Shown here: positions 1-8,202 of the stretch, one piece after another
Position numbering within the stretch: position 1 is the first letter of the stretch
How the letters are laid out: each line of letters starts with the position of its first letter
From: an uncultured Clostridium sp.
GTDB lineage: Bacteria > Bacillota > Clostridia > TANB77 > CAG-508
NCBI GenBank assembly: GCA_946498265.1
Contig: CAMMNR010000033.1
Location: 1-14,122, forward strand
DNA: 14,122 nt
Reading direction: 5' to 3'
The notes under the pieces: model-generated
What the model was told of the DNA's origin: nothing
Database searches by the model: none
The model's input: only the letters and a program-made list of their open reading frames with translations
Program-made: the position numbers and the translations under genes

Positions 1-497
1 CCTCTTGATGCTGTTCCTAATGGGTCTACTCTTGTTCCATTATCCTTTCCTGTTACTACTCCTTTTGCTATTGCCCACTGCATTGAAGCTCTCGCATAAC
101 TTGATACTCTATTCCAGTCTTTATACTTACTTGTATTTACTGTTGAACTTGTATATTTCTTTTTATATTTTGCATAGTTGCATAATATTGTTGCTAACTG
201 TTCTCTTGTTATATTTGCATTTGGTCCAAAACGTCCATCTCCATAACCGTTTACTACTCCATATTTTGCTGCCCATCTTACTGCATCATAGTAATATTGT
301 CCTTTTACATCTGTAAAGTCTTTTACTCCTGTTACTTTTGGTGAACCTTCCATTCTCCAAAGAATAGTAACAATCATTCCTCTTGTTATTTTTGCATTTG
401 GTCTAAATTCTGTACTTGTTGCACCTGATATTATTCCATTTTGATATGTATATTTTACAGAAGAATAGTACCAGTCAGATACAATAACATCTCTAAA
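1..497 (-). repeat. SLH-anchor DNA repeat, copy 1 (truncated by window)
   Basis: This is the coding region for the SLH domains of the first gene. It is homologous to the three 543-bp copies at 2155-2697, 4839-5381 and 7660-8202 and aligns with them without gaps; 46 nt are missing at the left edge. It is the most divergent copy in its SLH3 part (YTSSTVNTSKYKDWNRV), but shares a block of variants with the 7660-8202 copy in SLH2 (DVKGQ, and the codons around 290-330). Confidence 0.9.
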
Positions 498-1925
498 TGG
501 TAAATCAGTTAGTTTTACTGTTACATTATATGTTTTCTTAACTCCTGTACCATCTTTTGCCATAGCTGTAATTATAGCTGTTCCAGATTTTACTCCTGTT
601 ACTACTCCAGATTGTGATACTGTTGCAATAGAATTATTACTGCTTGACCATACAACATTTTTATTATATGCACCACTTGGTGATACTGTTGCCTTTAATG
701 TTATAGTTTTTCCTTTTAATACTGAGTTTGAACCAGTTATACTTATAGAACTTACTGGTGTTAGTTCTGTAAAGCTATATCCATTATCTTGAGCAAAATA
801 TTTTGCTGCTGTTCCTGAATATCCATAAAATCTTATTGATTTAGAAGTTGTATCTCCATAAAATGTCCAATCATCAATTTCTTGTATAGCTTTTGTAAAA
901 TATATACTTTTTAAATTTGAACAAGCTGAAAATGCGTAAGCATCTACGGTTTTTACATTATATGGTAGACTTATAGTAGTCATACTTGTACATCCATCAA
1001 AGGCATTCCTTTCTATGCTTTCTACAGTGTCTGGTATCGTTATGCTCTTAAGTGATTTACAATTCTTAAAACAATCTCTACATATATTGGTTAATTTTGG
1101 TGGTAAAGTTACATTTATAAGAGATGTACATCCAGCAAACGTTGCTCCGCTAAATTTAGTAATAGGACTATTGCTTGAAAATTTTACTGTTGTTAGAGCT
1201 GTACAATCTTCAAATAATCTACCTGGTAATTCTTCAACAGATACATTAACTGTTGCAGTTTTTAGTGATTTACATCCTTCAAATGCTCCATAATTTGTTC
1301 CCATTTCTGTTATGCTTGATGGTAATGTTATACTAGTTAATCCTGTCTCCATAAATGCTTGTGCTCCTAGTTCTTTTAGGCTTGATGGTAATGTTATTGA
1401 TTTTAAAGATGTACAACCTCGAAAAGCTCCACTGTCAATTGTTTTTAATTTAGAAGATAGTGTTACAGAACTTAAGCTAGTACAATCATAAAAAGCATCT
1501 GGGTTTATAGTAGTTATATTAGATAAATTTATGCTCTTTAGTGAAGTACAATGTTGAAATCCCCAATAAGGTATTTCTGTTACTTTTGATGGTATGTTAA
1601 TGCTTACAAGTGAACTGCATCCATCAAATGCATTTGAACCTATTTCTGTAATAGAATTTGGTAGTGTAACTGTTTTTAGATATTTACATCCTTGGAAACC
1701 AGCATATGCAACTTCAGTAACTGGTTTTCCATTAATTGTACTTGGAATAGTAGCACTCTCAATGTATTCACCTGCTGCCATTACTTTAATAGTTCCATCA
1801 TAGTTTTCTTCATAACTAATCTCTGAGTTATAAGTTGTTTTCGCTTTTACATTGTTACTAAATAACAATTGCAAAATAACTGCCAAAAATAAAATTCCTC
1901 CTATTAATAATAATTTCTTTTTCAT
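1..1925 (-). CDS. SLH-anchored BspA-type LRR surface protein with Big_2 domain (3' end cut by window)
   Basis: This is a secreted, wall-anchored protein; its ligand is unknown. I translated it in full: 641 codons without a stop, running off the left edge. Residues 1-27 form a Sec signal peptide (MKKK, then a hydrophobic stretch, likely cleavage after VKA). Residues about 40-386 are BspA-type (LRR_5) repeats of about 23 residues, with recurring AF-x-GCTSL-x-SI-x-LP patterns. They end in the GTAAKYFAQDNGYSF-type cap usual for this family. Residues about 390-472 are a Big_2 Ig-like domain (VVWSSSNNSIATV, SGVVTGVKSGTAIITA). SLH domains start at F477 (ITRGM, ITREQ, ASRG). Aligned to its paralogues, only 14 residues and the stop are missing, so the full length should be about 656 aa. 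It has no CAP domain, unlike the next two genes upstream. Its SLH sequence is the most divergent of the four copies. The LRR, Big_2 and SLH calls are firm; the biological role is not known. Confidence 0.93.
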   Translation of the reverse strand, partial: MKKKLLLIGGILFLAVILQLLFSNNVKAKTTYNSEISYEENYDGTIKVMAAGEYIESATIPSTINGKPVTEVAYAGFQGCKYLKTVTLPNSITEIGSNAFDGCSSLVSINIPSKVTEIPYWGFQHCTSLKSINLSNITTINPDAFYDCTSLSSVTLSSKLKTIDSGAFRGCTSLKSITLPSSLKELGAQAFMETGLTSITLPSSITEMGTNYGAFEGCKSLKTATVNVSVEELPGRLFEDCTALTTVKFSSNSPITKFSGATFAGCTSLINVTLPPKLTNICRDCFKNCKSLKSITIPDTVESIERNAFDGCTSMTTISLPYNVKTVDAYAFSACSNLKSIYFTKAIQEIDDWTFYGDTTSKSIRFYGYSGTAAKYFAQDNGYSFTELTPVSSISITGSNSVLKGKTITLKATVSPSGAYNKNVVWSSSNNSIATVSQSGVVTGVKSGTAIITAMAKDGTGVKKTYNVTVKLTDLPFRDVIVSDWYYSSVKYTYQNGIISGATSTEFRPNAKITRGMIVTILWRMEGSPKVTGVKDFTDVKGQYYYDAVRWAAKYGVVNGYGDGRFGPNANITREQLATILCNYAKYKKKYTSSTVNTSKYKDWNRVSSYARASMQWAIAKGVVTGKDNGTRVDPLGTASR

Positions 1926-1931
1926 TTTCAT

Positions 1932-1937
1932 CCTCCT
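1932..1937 (-). promoter_or_regulatory. Shine-Dalgarno that decides the start of the 1-1925 gene
   Basis: A perfect AGGAGG lies immediately next to an in-frame ATG at 1931-1929, leaving no spacer. It sits 6 nt from the second in-frame ATG at 1925-1923. The spacing favours 1925 as the real start, which removes two residues (MK) from the longest reading frame. Confidence 0.8.
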
Positions 1938-2060
1938 TTATTATTTAGAGTAAATTCACATTCCTCTATTTCTTTATTTATAACTATATAAGTAATATAT
2001 GCTTTTATACTCATTCTAAGTTTAATATTACTCATACAAATATAAATTCTTCGCTATTTT

Positions 2061-2089
2061 AATATATACCTTTTTAGATTTTTTTTCAA
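2061..2089 (-). promoter_or_regulatory. Candidate sigma-A-type promoter for the 1-1925 gene
   Basis: Read on the minus strand, TTGAAA (2089-2084) is followed by a 17-bp spacer and TATATT (2066-2061). These are close to the -35 and -10 consensus at ideal spacing. The promoter sits just after the inferred terminator of the preceding gene. Transcription would begin near 2054, giving a leader of about 130 nt before the ATG at 1925. The region is very AT-rich, so chance matches are possible. The position between a terminator and a gene is what makes it credible. Confidence 0.6.
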
Positions 2090-2102
2090 TATATTTTCAT
2101 AA

Positions 2103-2144
2103 AATAAGTGTAATATTAACCATTAAATTAATATTACACTTATT
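2103..2144 (-). terminator. Inverted repeat, probable intrinsic terminator of the 2155-4719 gene
   Basis: Two perfect 17-nt complementary arms (2103-2119 and 2128-2144) flank an 8-nt loop, starting 10 nt after the stop codon at 2155. On the minus strand the GTGTAATATTAA/TTAATATTACAC core is followed by the T-rich run TTATTTTATG. The stem is AT-rich with only two G:C pairs, so it is weaker than a textbook terminator. Its perfection and placement still support the call. It may act in both directions, since the plus side is followed by TTTTTTATTTTA. Confidence 0.65.
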
Positions 2145-2154
2145 AGTATGTTTT

Positions 2155-2697
2155 TTATTTTATTTTTGTACAATAATTATATATCATACATGCTGCTTCT
2201 CCTCTTGTTGCTGTTCCTTGTGGATCTACTTTTGTCCCATTTTCTTTTCCTGTTACTACTCCTGTTTTTATTGCCCATTGCATTGATGCTCTAGCATAGC
2301 TTGATACTTTATTCCAATCTTTATACTTACTTGTATCTACTGTTACATTTGTGTTCTTCTTTTTATATTTTGCATAATTACATAATATTGTTGCTAGTTG
2401 CTCTCTTGTTATATTTGCATTTGGTCCGAAACGTCCATCTCCATATCCATTTACTACTCCATTTTTTGCTGCCCATCTTACTGCATCATAATAGTACTGT
2501 CCTGTTACATCTGTGAAGTCTTCTACTCCTGTTACTTTTGGTGAGCCTTCCATTCTCCATAGTATTGTTACTATCATTCCTCTTGTTATTTTTGCATTTG
2601 GTCTAAACTCTGTTTCTGTTGCCCCTGATATTATTCCATTTCTATATGTATATTCTACTGCATTGTAATACCAGTCTGTAGATTTTACATCTTTAAA
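2155..2697 (-). repeat. SLH-anchor DNA repeat, copy 2
   Basis: 543 bp from the stop codon to the first SLH phenylalanine. Positions 2155-2396 are identical to 7660-7901 (242 bp, checked base by base). Positions 2429-2601 are identical to the matching part of copy 3 (173 bp). Different segments therefore have different closest relatives. Confidence 0.93.
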
Positions 2698-4719
2698 TGG
2701 AAGAGTGACTTGTATTTTATACGTTCTTGCAACATTTCCTAATTCCATTGTTATATTTGCAATTCCATATCCAACTAATTCAATCGTTCCATCACTACTT
2801 ACTTTTAGAACTTTTTCATTTGAACTTGTCCATTTAGCATCTGTTGTTGCAAAATAATTTACTGCACCTTTCCAGCCCCAATTTTCTATCCAAGTTTCCT
2901 CTGGGGTCCATGTATCTCCTATTGTTCCTATAAGTGTATCTTCCGTTTCATATGCAGTTATTTCTTTTCCAGTTAACTTACTTTTATATGTTGTAACACC
3001 TATATTATCATAATAACTATATGCTATATTTTGTTTTACTGTTTTATTAATGGTCTCATCACTTCTAGTTGCTGCTTTTCCTTCATTTGAACTAAATATT
3101 TGAACCCAATAATATGCATTTCCAACTTTATAACATCCGATACCAATTGATTTATACTTAGAGCCTAATATATTTGACTTATGTGTTGGTGAATCCATCC
3201 ATTGACTCATAACAGATTCAGCTGAAGTTGAACCAGCTGCAATATTTTCACCAAGCATTGATGCTTTATTCGTTACAACTGTTTCGCAATCACTTCCATC
3301 TGGTCTGGTATGTGAAAAAAGTACGCTGGTTTCTTGTGCTCTTAACATTGCATTTTCTAACAAATCTGTGTCCATTGTTAATTCAGATAACCCATTTTCT
3401 TTTCTATATTTATTAACAATGTCTAGTACCTTCCATGCATCTCCATAGCTATAATAATTATTAGGATTATTTAATGTAATTGTTATTAGTCTTCTATAAT
3501 CTCCATTTGCCAATTTTACTAGTCCATCTGGTATTTTATAGTTTGTAAGTTTTGGACAGTTATAATTCCATTTATTTTCAATAAGATTTATAGAATCATT
3601 TATTTCTACAGTAGTTAAATTAGTGCAATCAGAAAAGCAATATGATCCAATTATCTCTATCGTTTCTGGTAACTTTATACTAACCAAACTTGTGCAATCT
3701 TCAAACGCATAATCTGAAAAAGAATATAAATTTTTACAGTCTTCAAAGATAACACTACTTAAACTCGTGCAATCACTACACATATTATATGGGATTCCTT
3801 CTAAAGTTCCTCTTATTACTAAAGTTTTAAGATTAGAGCAACTTTCAAAACACATTCTTTCTAAAGAAGAAATTGTATTAGGAAGTTCAATAGCTGTTAT
3901 ACCAGAATTTCTAAAAGCTGAGTTACCTATTGTTTCTAGTTTGGATGATAGTGTTATATTCTTTAAGTTCTTTGTATCTCTAAATGCTTCATTATATATT
4001 TTTTTTACTGTATTTGGCATTATGTATGTTTCATTTGTTTTTGATGGCATATAATATATGAGTTCTGTTTTTGTTATATTATATATTACTCCATCTTCGC
4101 AAACAAAACTTGTATTACCTTCTGCCAATGTAATCTCTTTTAAGTTACTACATTGCGAAAACGAAGCCCAGCCTAATTCTTTTAAATTTTTTGGCAATTT
4201 AATAGATTCTATTAATGTACTATCAAATGCTGATATACCTATTTCTTCTACTGCATCTGGAATGTTTATGCTTTTTAAAGATGTACATTCCATAAAAGAT
4301 GAAGCCCCTATTCTTTTTAAATTTTTCCCTAAAGTCACACTATTAAGGTTAGAATCATAGGCAAATGAATAGTTTCCAATTTCTTGTACAGAATCTGGTA
4401 ATATTATAGTTCTTAAAGAAGTACAATGTTCAAAAGCTGCAATTTCAATAGAAGTTACAGTACTCGGAATTGTTACTTTGGTTATAGTCTTATTTTTATA
4501 GAATGCATTCTGCCCTATTTTAGATACTTTTTTCCCGTCCAAAGTACTTGGTACACTTAATTCTGTTTCTGTTCCTACATATCCTGTTATTTCTACTGTT
4601 CCATCTTGTAATTCGTTATACTCATATTTTCCTGTCGTTGCTGCATTAACTGTATTTAAATTCAATATTATTATAATTCCTATTATAAAGGATAATATAA
4701 AAACAATTTTACATTTCAT
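2155..4719 (-). CDS. SLH-anchored BspA-type LRR protein with CAP/SCP domain
   Basis: An 854-aa exported wall protein. Residues 1-27 are a Sec signal peptide (cleavage likely after VNA). Residues about 32-405 are BspA-type LRR_5 repeats, including one hairpin insertion (FVCEDGVIYN) typical of the family. Residues about 429-545 are a CAP/SCP domain of the bacterial YkwD type. H470 (FSHTRPDG), E491 (GENIAAG), H513 (HKSNIL) and W538 (YYWVQIF) match the conserved CAP cavity positions. Residues about 605-672 look like a divergent Big_2 Ig domain (KWTSSNEKVLKV). F675 to the end is three SLH domains with ITRGM, ITREQ and ATRGE motifs, which in this family bind pyruvylated secondary cell wall polymer. 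The start is supported by AGAGGA at 4732-4727, 7 nt upstream. It is a full-architecture paralogue of the 4839-7637 gene. Bacterial CAP domains lack one agreed activity, so the function is open; an adhesive or surface-interaction role is inference. Confidence 0.95.
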   Translation of the reverse strand: MKCKIVFILSFIIGIIIILNLNTVNAATTGKYEYNELQDGTVEITGYVGTETELSVPSTLDGKKVSKIGQNAFYKNKTITKVTIPSTVTSIEIAAFEHCTSLRTIILPDSVQEIGNYSFAYDSNLNSVTLGKNLKRIGASSFMECTSLKSINIPDAVEEIGISAFDSTLIESIKLPKNLKELGWASFSQCSNLKEITLAEGNTSFVCEDGVIYNITKTELIYYMPSKTNETYIMPNTVKKIYNEAFRDTKNLKNITLSSKLETIGNSAFRNSGITAIELPNTISSLERMCFESCSNLKTLVIRGTLEGIPYNMCSDCTSLSSVIFEDCKNLYSFSDYAFEDCTSLVSIKLPETIEIIGSYCFSDCTNLTTVEINDSINLIENKWNYNCPKLTNYKIPDGLVKLANGDYRRLITITLNNPNNYYSYGDAWKVLDIVNKYRKENGLSELTMDTDLLENAMLRAQETSVLFSHTRPDGSDCETVVTNKASMLGENIAAGSTSAESVMSQWMDSPTHKSNILGSKYKSIGIGCYKVGNAYYWVQIFSSNEGKAATRSDETINKTVKQNIAYSYYDNIGVTTYKSKLTGKEITAYETEDTLIGTIGDTWTPEETWIENWGWKGAVNYFATTDAKWTSSNEKVLKVSSDGTIELVGYGIANITMELGNVARTYKIQVTLPFKDVKSTDWYYNAVEYTYRNGIISGATETEFRPNAKITRGMIVTILWRMEGSPKVTGVEDFTDVTGQYYYDAVRWAAKNGVVNGYGDGRFGPNANITREQLATILCNYAKYKKKNTNVTVDTSKYKDWNKVSSYARASMQWAIKTGVVTGKENGTKVDPQGTATRGEAACMIYNYCTKIK

Positions 4720-4838
4720 AAAAACATCCTCTCTTATTCTTAATTTGACTTATCCGTTTTTATTCATAATAAAGGATTTTCATAATATAATTTTCCAAAA
4801 GTTCTCATTATAGAAAATGCTTATCAATAATTATTTTG
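4720..4838 (-). other. 119-bp spacer between the two CAP-domain genes
   Basis: I see no gene and no convincing terminator hairpin, so read-through from the upstream gene is plausible. A perfect TATAAT occurs on the minus strand at 4812-4807, but at 17 bp the -35 position reads AATAAT, which is poor. An independent promoter for the 2155-4719 gene is therefore possible but weakly supported. The ribosome binding site of that gene is AGAGGA at 4732-4727. Confidence 0.4.
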
Positions 4839-5381
4839 CTATTTTATTTTCGTACAATAATTATATATCATACATGCTGCTTCTCCTCTTGTTGCTGTTC
4901 CTTGTGGATCTACTTTTGTCCCATTTTCTTTTCCTGTTACTACTCCTGTTTTTATTGCCCATTGCATTGATGCTCTAGCAAAACTTGATACTTTATTCCA
5001 ATCTTTATACTTACTTGTATCTACTGTTACATTTGTATTCTTCTTTTTATATTTTGCATAATTACATAATATTGTTGCTAACTGCTCTCTTGTTATATTT
5101 GCATTTGGTCCAAAACGTCCATCTCCATATCCATTTACTACTCCATTTTTTGCTGCCCATCTTACTGCATCATAATAGTACTGTCCTGTTACATCTGTGA
5201 AGTCTTCTACTCCTGTTACTTTTGGTGAGCCTTCCATTCTCCATAGTATTGTTACTATCATTCCTCTTGTTATTTTTGCATTTGGCCTAAACTCTGTTTC
5301 TGTTGCCCCTGATATTATTCCATTTATATATGTATATTCTACTGCATTATAATACCAGTCTGATTTTTTTACATCTATAAA
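4839..5381 (-). repeat. SLH-anchor DNA repeat, copy 3
   Basis: 543 bp, gapless against copies 2 and 4. It differs from copy 2 at the stop codon (TAG against TAA), at one site nearby and at a cluster near 4981-4984 (SSFARAS against SSYARAS). It is then identical to copy 2 over 173 bp in SLH1/SLH2. Confidence 0.93.
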
Positions 5382-7637
5382 CGGTAATTGTACATGTACA
5401 TTATATGAAACTGATTTATTACCAATTTTGGCAGTTATAGTTGCATCTCCAATACCTACACCAGTTACTTTACCATAAGCATCTACTTTAGCTACTTTTT
5501 CGTTAGAGCTTGTCCATTTAGCACTATTGTTTTCTATTCTTGAATAAATCCATGTATTATAATTATATAAATATTGAGTTTTCTGTTCTCCAACTTTTAT
5601 ATTTACATCTGAATTAGAAAAATCTCTAAGTGAAACTATATCTTCTGCTGTTTGAATTTTATATGTTTTAGTAGTAGTTCCTGTTTGTTTTTTTGAAGGT
5701 TCATCTGCTTCATTATAGCTAAAACATTGAACCCAATAATTTACTCCATTTACTTGAATATGTCCTATTCCTATAGATTTAAAGCTAGATAATAATATAT
5801 TGCTTTTATGCCCTGGAGATTCCATCCAACTTTCCATAACTCCTTCTGGAGTTGAGTTTCCTGCGGCTATATTCTCCCCATGCATTTTTGAAACAATAGT
5901 AGTACAATCTGTGCTATTAGGTCTTGTATGTGAAAAATACATAGAAGTTTCTGCTGCTCTTTCCATTGCTGCATCAAGTAAACTTTCGTCCATTTTTAAT
6001 GGTTTTACACCATTTTTTTCTCTTTCTTTATTTACAATTTCAAGTACTTCATAAGCATAATCATAATTTTGAGTACCATTTACATAAACATCATAAGCTA
6101 CTGCATATGCCCCTGTTTCTAACTTGATTAATTTTGTTTTGGAAATATCAATGTTTGTTGTATTTGGAAAAGCACCATTTGCAATATATGTTACTCCCGA
6201 AGGAATAACTATATTTTTTAAATTTGTACAGCCTATAAAACTCACACTTATTTCCTTTAGCTTAGTAGGTAATGTTATTTCAGTTAATGATGTACAATTC
6301 ATAAATGCTCTTGAATCTAACTGCTCTATATTATTGCTTAATGTAACATTTGTTAAATTAGTACATTCATAAAACATTTCGTATGGCAAGTCTGCTGAAG
6401 AATTAACTATAGCTGTTTTTAACTGTGTACATCCTGAACAAATACCATAGCCTAATTTCTTTATTGTAGCTGAAATTGTTATACTAGTTAAGTTTGTCCT
6501 TGCAAAACACCAATCTTCAAGTTCTTCTACAGATGAAGGAATTGTTATATTTGTTATTGGTGCATCTATAAAAGCATTTTCATTTATTATAGTAACAGTA
6601 TTAGGTATTTGATATGTTCCTTGTTCTTTTCCTGCTGGGTATAATATTAATGTTGTTTTATCTTTATTAAATAAAACTCCATCTACAGATGAATAATAAT
6701 TATTTTTTTCATCTACATTAATACTTTTTAAATTTGTTGCTTTTACAAATGCAGTTGTATCTATTTCTTTCACTTTTGCAGGAATATTTATAGTTTCTAT
6801 AGGTAGATAATTGAATGCATATCCTCCTATTGTCTCTAAATTCGAGCTTAATGTAATACTATTTAATTTGTTACATTCTGCAAATCCTGCATATTCTATA
6901 CTTTTTACTGAATTTGACATAGAAATACTTTTTATATATGGATTATTCGCAAAACAGTATTTACCAACTTTTTCTACAGAAGATGGAATTACATAAGTTT
7001 CATCTTGTTTAGCCTGTGGGTAAAAGCAAATTTCTTTTTGATCTTTACTAAATATTACTCCATCTATTGATACATAATTTTGGTTATTTTCGTCAACTTC
7101 ATATGCTTTATTATTGTAAGTTAATATAAATGCCGAAGGATCTATATAATTAACTCCTCTTCCTATTTTAACAGGTCCTATCCTATCGCAGTAATAAAAA
7201 GCTTGTGCTTCTATTCTTTTAACTGTATCAGGTATTGTTACTGTTCCTGCAATATCTGCATAATAGAAAGCATAAGAATCAATTGTAGATACTTCTTTTC
7301 CATCTATTGTAGATGGAATTACTAAACCATATGTATATCCACCATTATAACCTGTAATACTTATTGTCCCATCATCTAAAACTTCATAACTATAATCTTC
7401 TCCGCTATTGGCTGAAAATAGGCTAATATTTGCTTGAGTTTTTTTATTATCTTTTTCTTTTTTATCATAATAGCAATCTGGTGCTTCACTTTTTTGTGTT
7501 TCTTCAACAATTGCATCACCTATTATCGTTTCTGTGCTTTCTTCTGAAGTTGCAAAAGAAGGTATATTAAAAATAGCTAAAGTAATTATTATTAATATAG
7601 ATATTAATATCACTGAAAAACTATATTTTTTCATCAT
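4839..7637 (-). CDS. SLH-anchored BspA-type LRR protein with CAP/SCP domain (paralogue of the 2155-4719 gene)
   Basis: A 932-aa exported wall protein. Residues 1-29 are a signal peptide (likely cleavage after SFA), followed by a Ser/Glu/Lys-rich linker to about residue 75. Residues about 82-500 are BspA-type LRR_5 repeats. Two hairpin insertions (VSIDGVIFSKD and SSVDGVLFNKD) are family hallmarks. Residues about 528-645 form a CAP/SCP domain with H570 (FSHTRPNS), E588 (GENIAAG), H610 (HKSNIL) and W635 (YWVQCF). Residues about 680-748 are Big_2-like (KWTSSNEKVAKV, GKVTGVGIGDATITA). F753 to the end is three SLH domains. The stop is TAG, whereas the genes on either side of it use TAA. The gene starts 22 bp after the stop of the giant LRR gene, so the two are probably co-transcribed. 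ATG at 7637 or at 7634 is possible: AAGGAG lies 5 nt from the first and 8 nt from the second. Domain calls are firm; function is unknown. Confidence 0.95.
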   Translation of the reverse strand: MMKKYSFSVILISILIIITLAIFNIPSFATSEESTETIIGDAIVEETQKSEAPDCYYDKKEKDNKKTQANISLFSANSGEDYSYEVLDDGTISITGYNGGYTYGLVIPSTIDGKEVSTIDSYAFYYADIAGTVTIPDTVKRIEAQAFYYCDRIGPVKIGRGVNYIDPSAFILTYNNKAYEVDENNQNYVSIDGVIFSKDQKEICFYPQAKQDETYVIPSSVEKVGKYCFANNPYIKSISMSNSVKSIEYAGFAECNKLNSITLSSNLETIGGYAFNYLPIETINIPAKVKEIDTTAFVKATNLKSINVDEKNNYYSSVDGVLFNKDKTTLILYPAGKEQGTYQIPNTVTIINENAFIDAPITNITIPSSVEELEDWCFARTNLTSITISATIKKLGYGICSGCTQLKTAIVNSSADLPYEMFYECTNLTNVTLSNNIEQLDSRAFMNCTSLTEITLPTKLKEISVSFIGCTNLKNIVIPSGVTYIANGAFPNTTNIDISKTKLIKLETGAYAVAYDVYVNGTQNYDYAYEVLEIVNKEREKNGVKPLKMDESLLDAAMERAAETSMYFSHTRPNSTDCTTIVSKMHGENIAAGNSTPEGVMESWMESPGHKSNILLSSFKSIGIGHIQVNGVNYWVQCFSYNEADEPSKKQTGTTTKTYKIQTAEDIVSLRDFSNSDVNIKVGEQKTQYLYNYNTWIYSRIENNSAKWTSSNEKVAKVDAYGKVTGVGIGDATITAKIGNKSVSYNVHVQLPFIDVKKSDWYYNAVEYTYINGIISGATETEFRPNAKITRGMIVTILWRMEGSPKVTGVEDFTDVTGQYYYDAVRWAAKNGVVNGYGDGRFGPNANITREQLATILCNYAKYKKKNTNVTVDTSKYKDWNKVSSFARASMQWAIKTGVVTGKENGTKVDPQGTATRGEAACMIYNYCTKIK

Positions 7638-7640
7638 ATT

Positions 7641-7648
7641 CTCTCCTT
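7641..7648 (-). promoter_or_regulatory. Shine-Dalgarno in the 22-bp junction between the giant LRR gene and the next gene
   Basis: AAGGAGAG is the main recognisable element in the 22-bp gap. There is no room for a terminator and no promoter in the spacer itself, which supports translation of the downstream gene from a shared transcript. Confidence 0.75.
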
Positions 7649-7659
7649 ACTATATTATA

Positions 7660-8202
7660 TTATTTTATTTTTGTACAATAATTATATATCATACATGCTG
7701 CTTCTCCTCTTGTTGCTGTTCCTTGTGGATCTACTTTTGTCCCATTTTCTTTTCCTGTTACTACTCCTGTTTTTATTGCCCATTGCATTGATGCTCTAGC
7801 ATAGCTTGATACTTTATTCCAATCTTTATACTTACTTGTATCTACTGTTACATTTGTGTTCTTCTTTTTATATTTTGCATAATTACATAATATTGTTGCT
7901 AATTGCTCTCTTGTTATATTGGCATTTGGCCCAAAACGTCCATCTCCATAACCATTTACTACTCCGTTTTTTGCTGCCCATCTTACTGCATCATAGTAAT
8001 ATTGTCCCTTTACATCTGTAAAGTCTTCTACACCTGTTACTTTTGGTGAACCTTCCATTCTCCATAGTATTGTTACTATCATTCCTCTTGTTATTTTCGC
8101 ATTTGGTCTAAATTCTGTTTCTGTTGCCCCTGATATTATTCCTCTTTGATAAGTATATTCTACTGCATTATAGTACCAATCTGTTCTTTTTATATCTTTA
8201 AA
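7660..8202 (-). repeat. SLH-anchor DNA repeat, copy 4
   Basis: 543 bp. The segment 7660-7901 is identical to copy 2, with identity starting exactly at the stop codon. From 7902 on, about 16 differences from copy 2 appear within roughly 245 bp. Many of these variants are shared with copy 1 instead, for example the codons around 7994-8030 and DVKGQ. Confidence 0.93.

Noticed and set aside
5..316. Hydrophobic, leucine-rich plus-strand reading frame, with close relatives at 2301-2516, 4985-5200 and 7806-8021, resembling a family of four small membrane proteins.
   Set aside because: All four are mirror images of the SLH coding sequence on the minus strand. Their similarity follows from the conserved SLH anchors, and none has a convincing ribosome binding site.
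1991..2032. 8-bp inverted repeat (AGTAATAT/ATATTACT) with a 26-nt loop in the leader of the last gene, considered as a riboswitch or attenuator stem.
   Set aside because: The arms are short and AT-only apart from two G:C pairs, in a very AT-rich stretch. No known riboswitch motif is visible and chance is likely.
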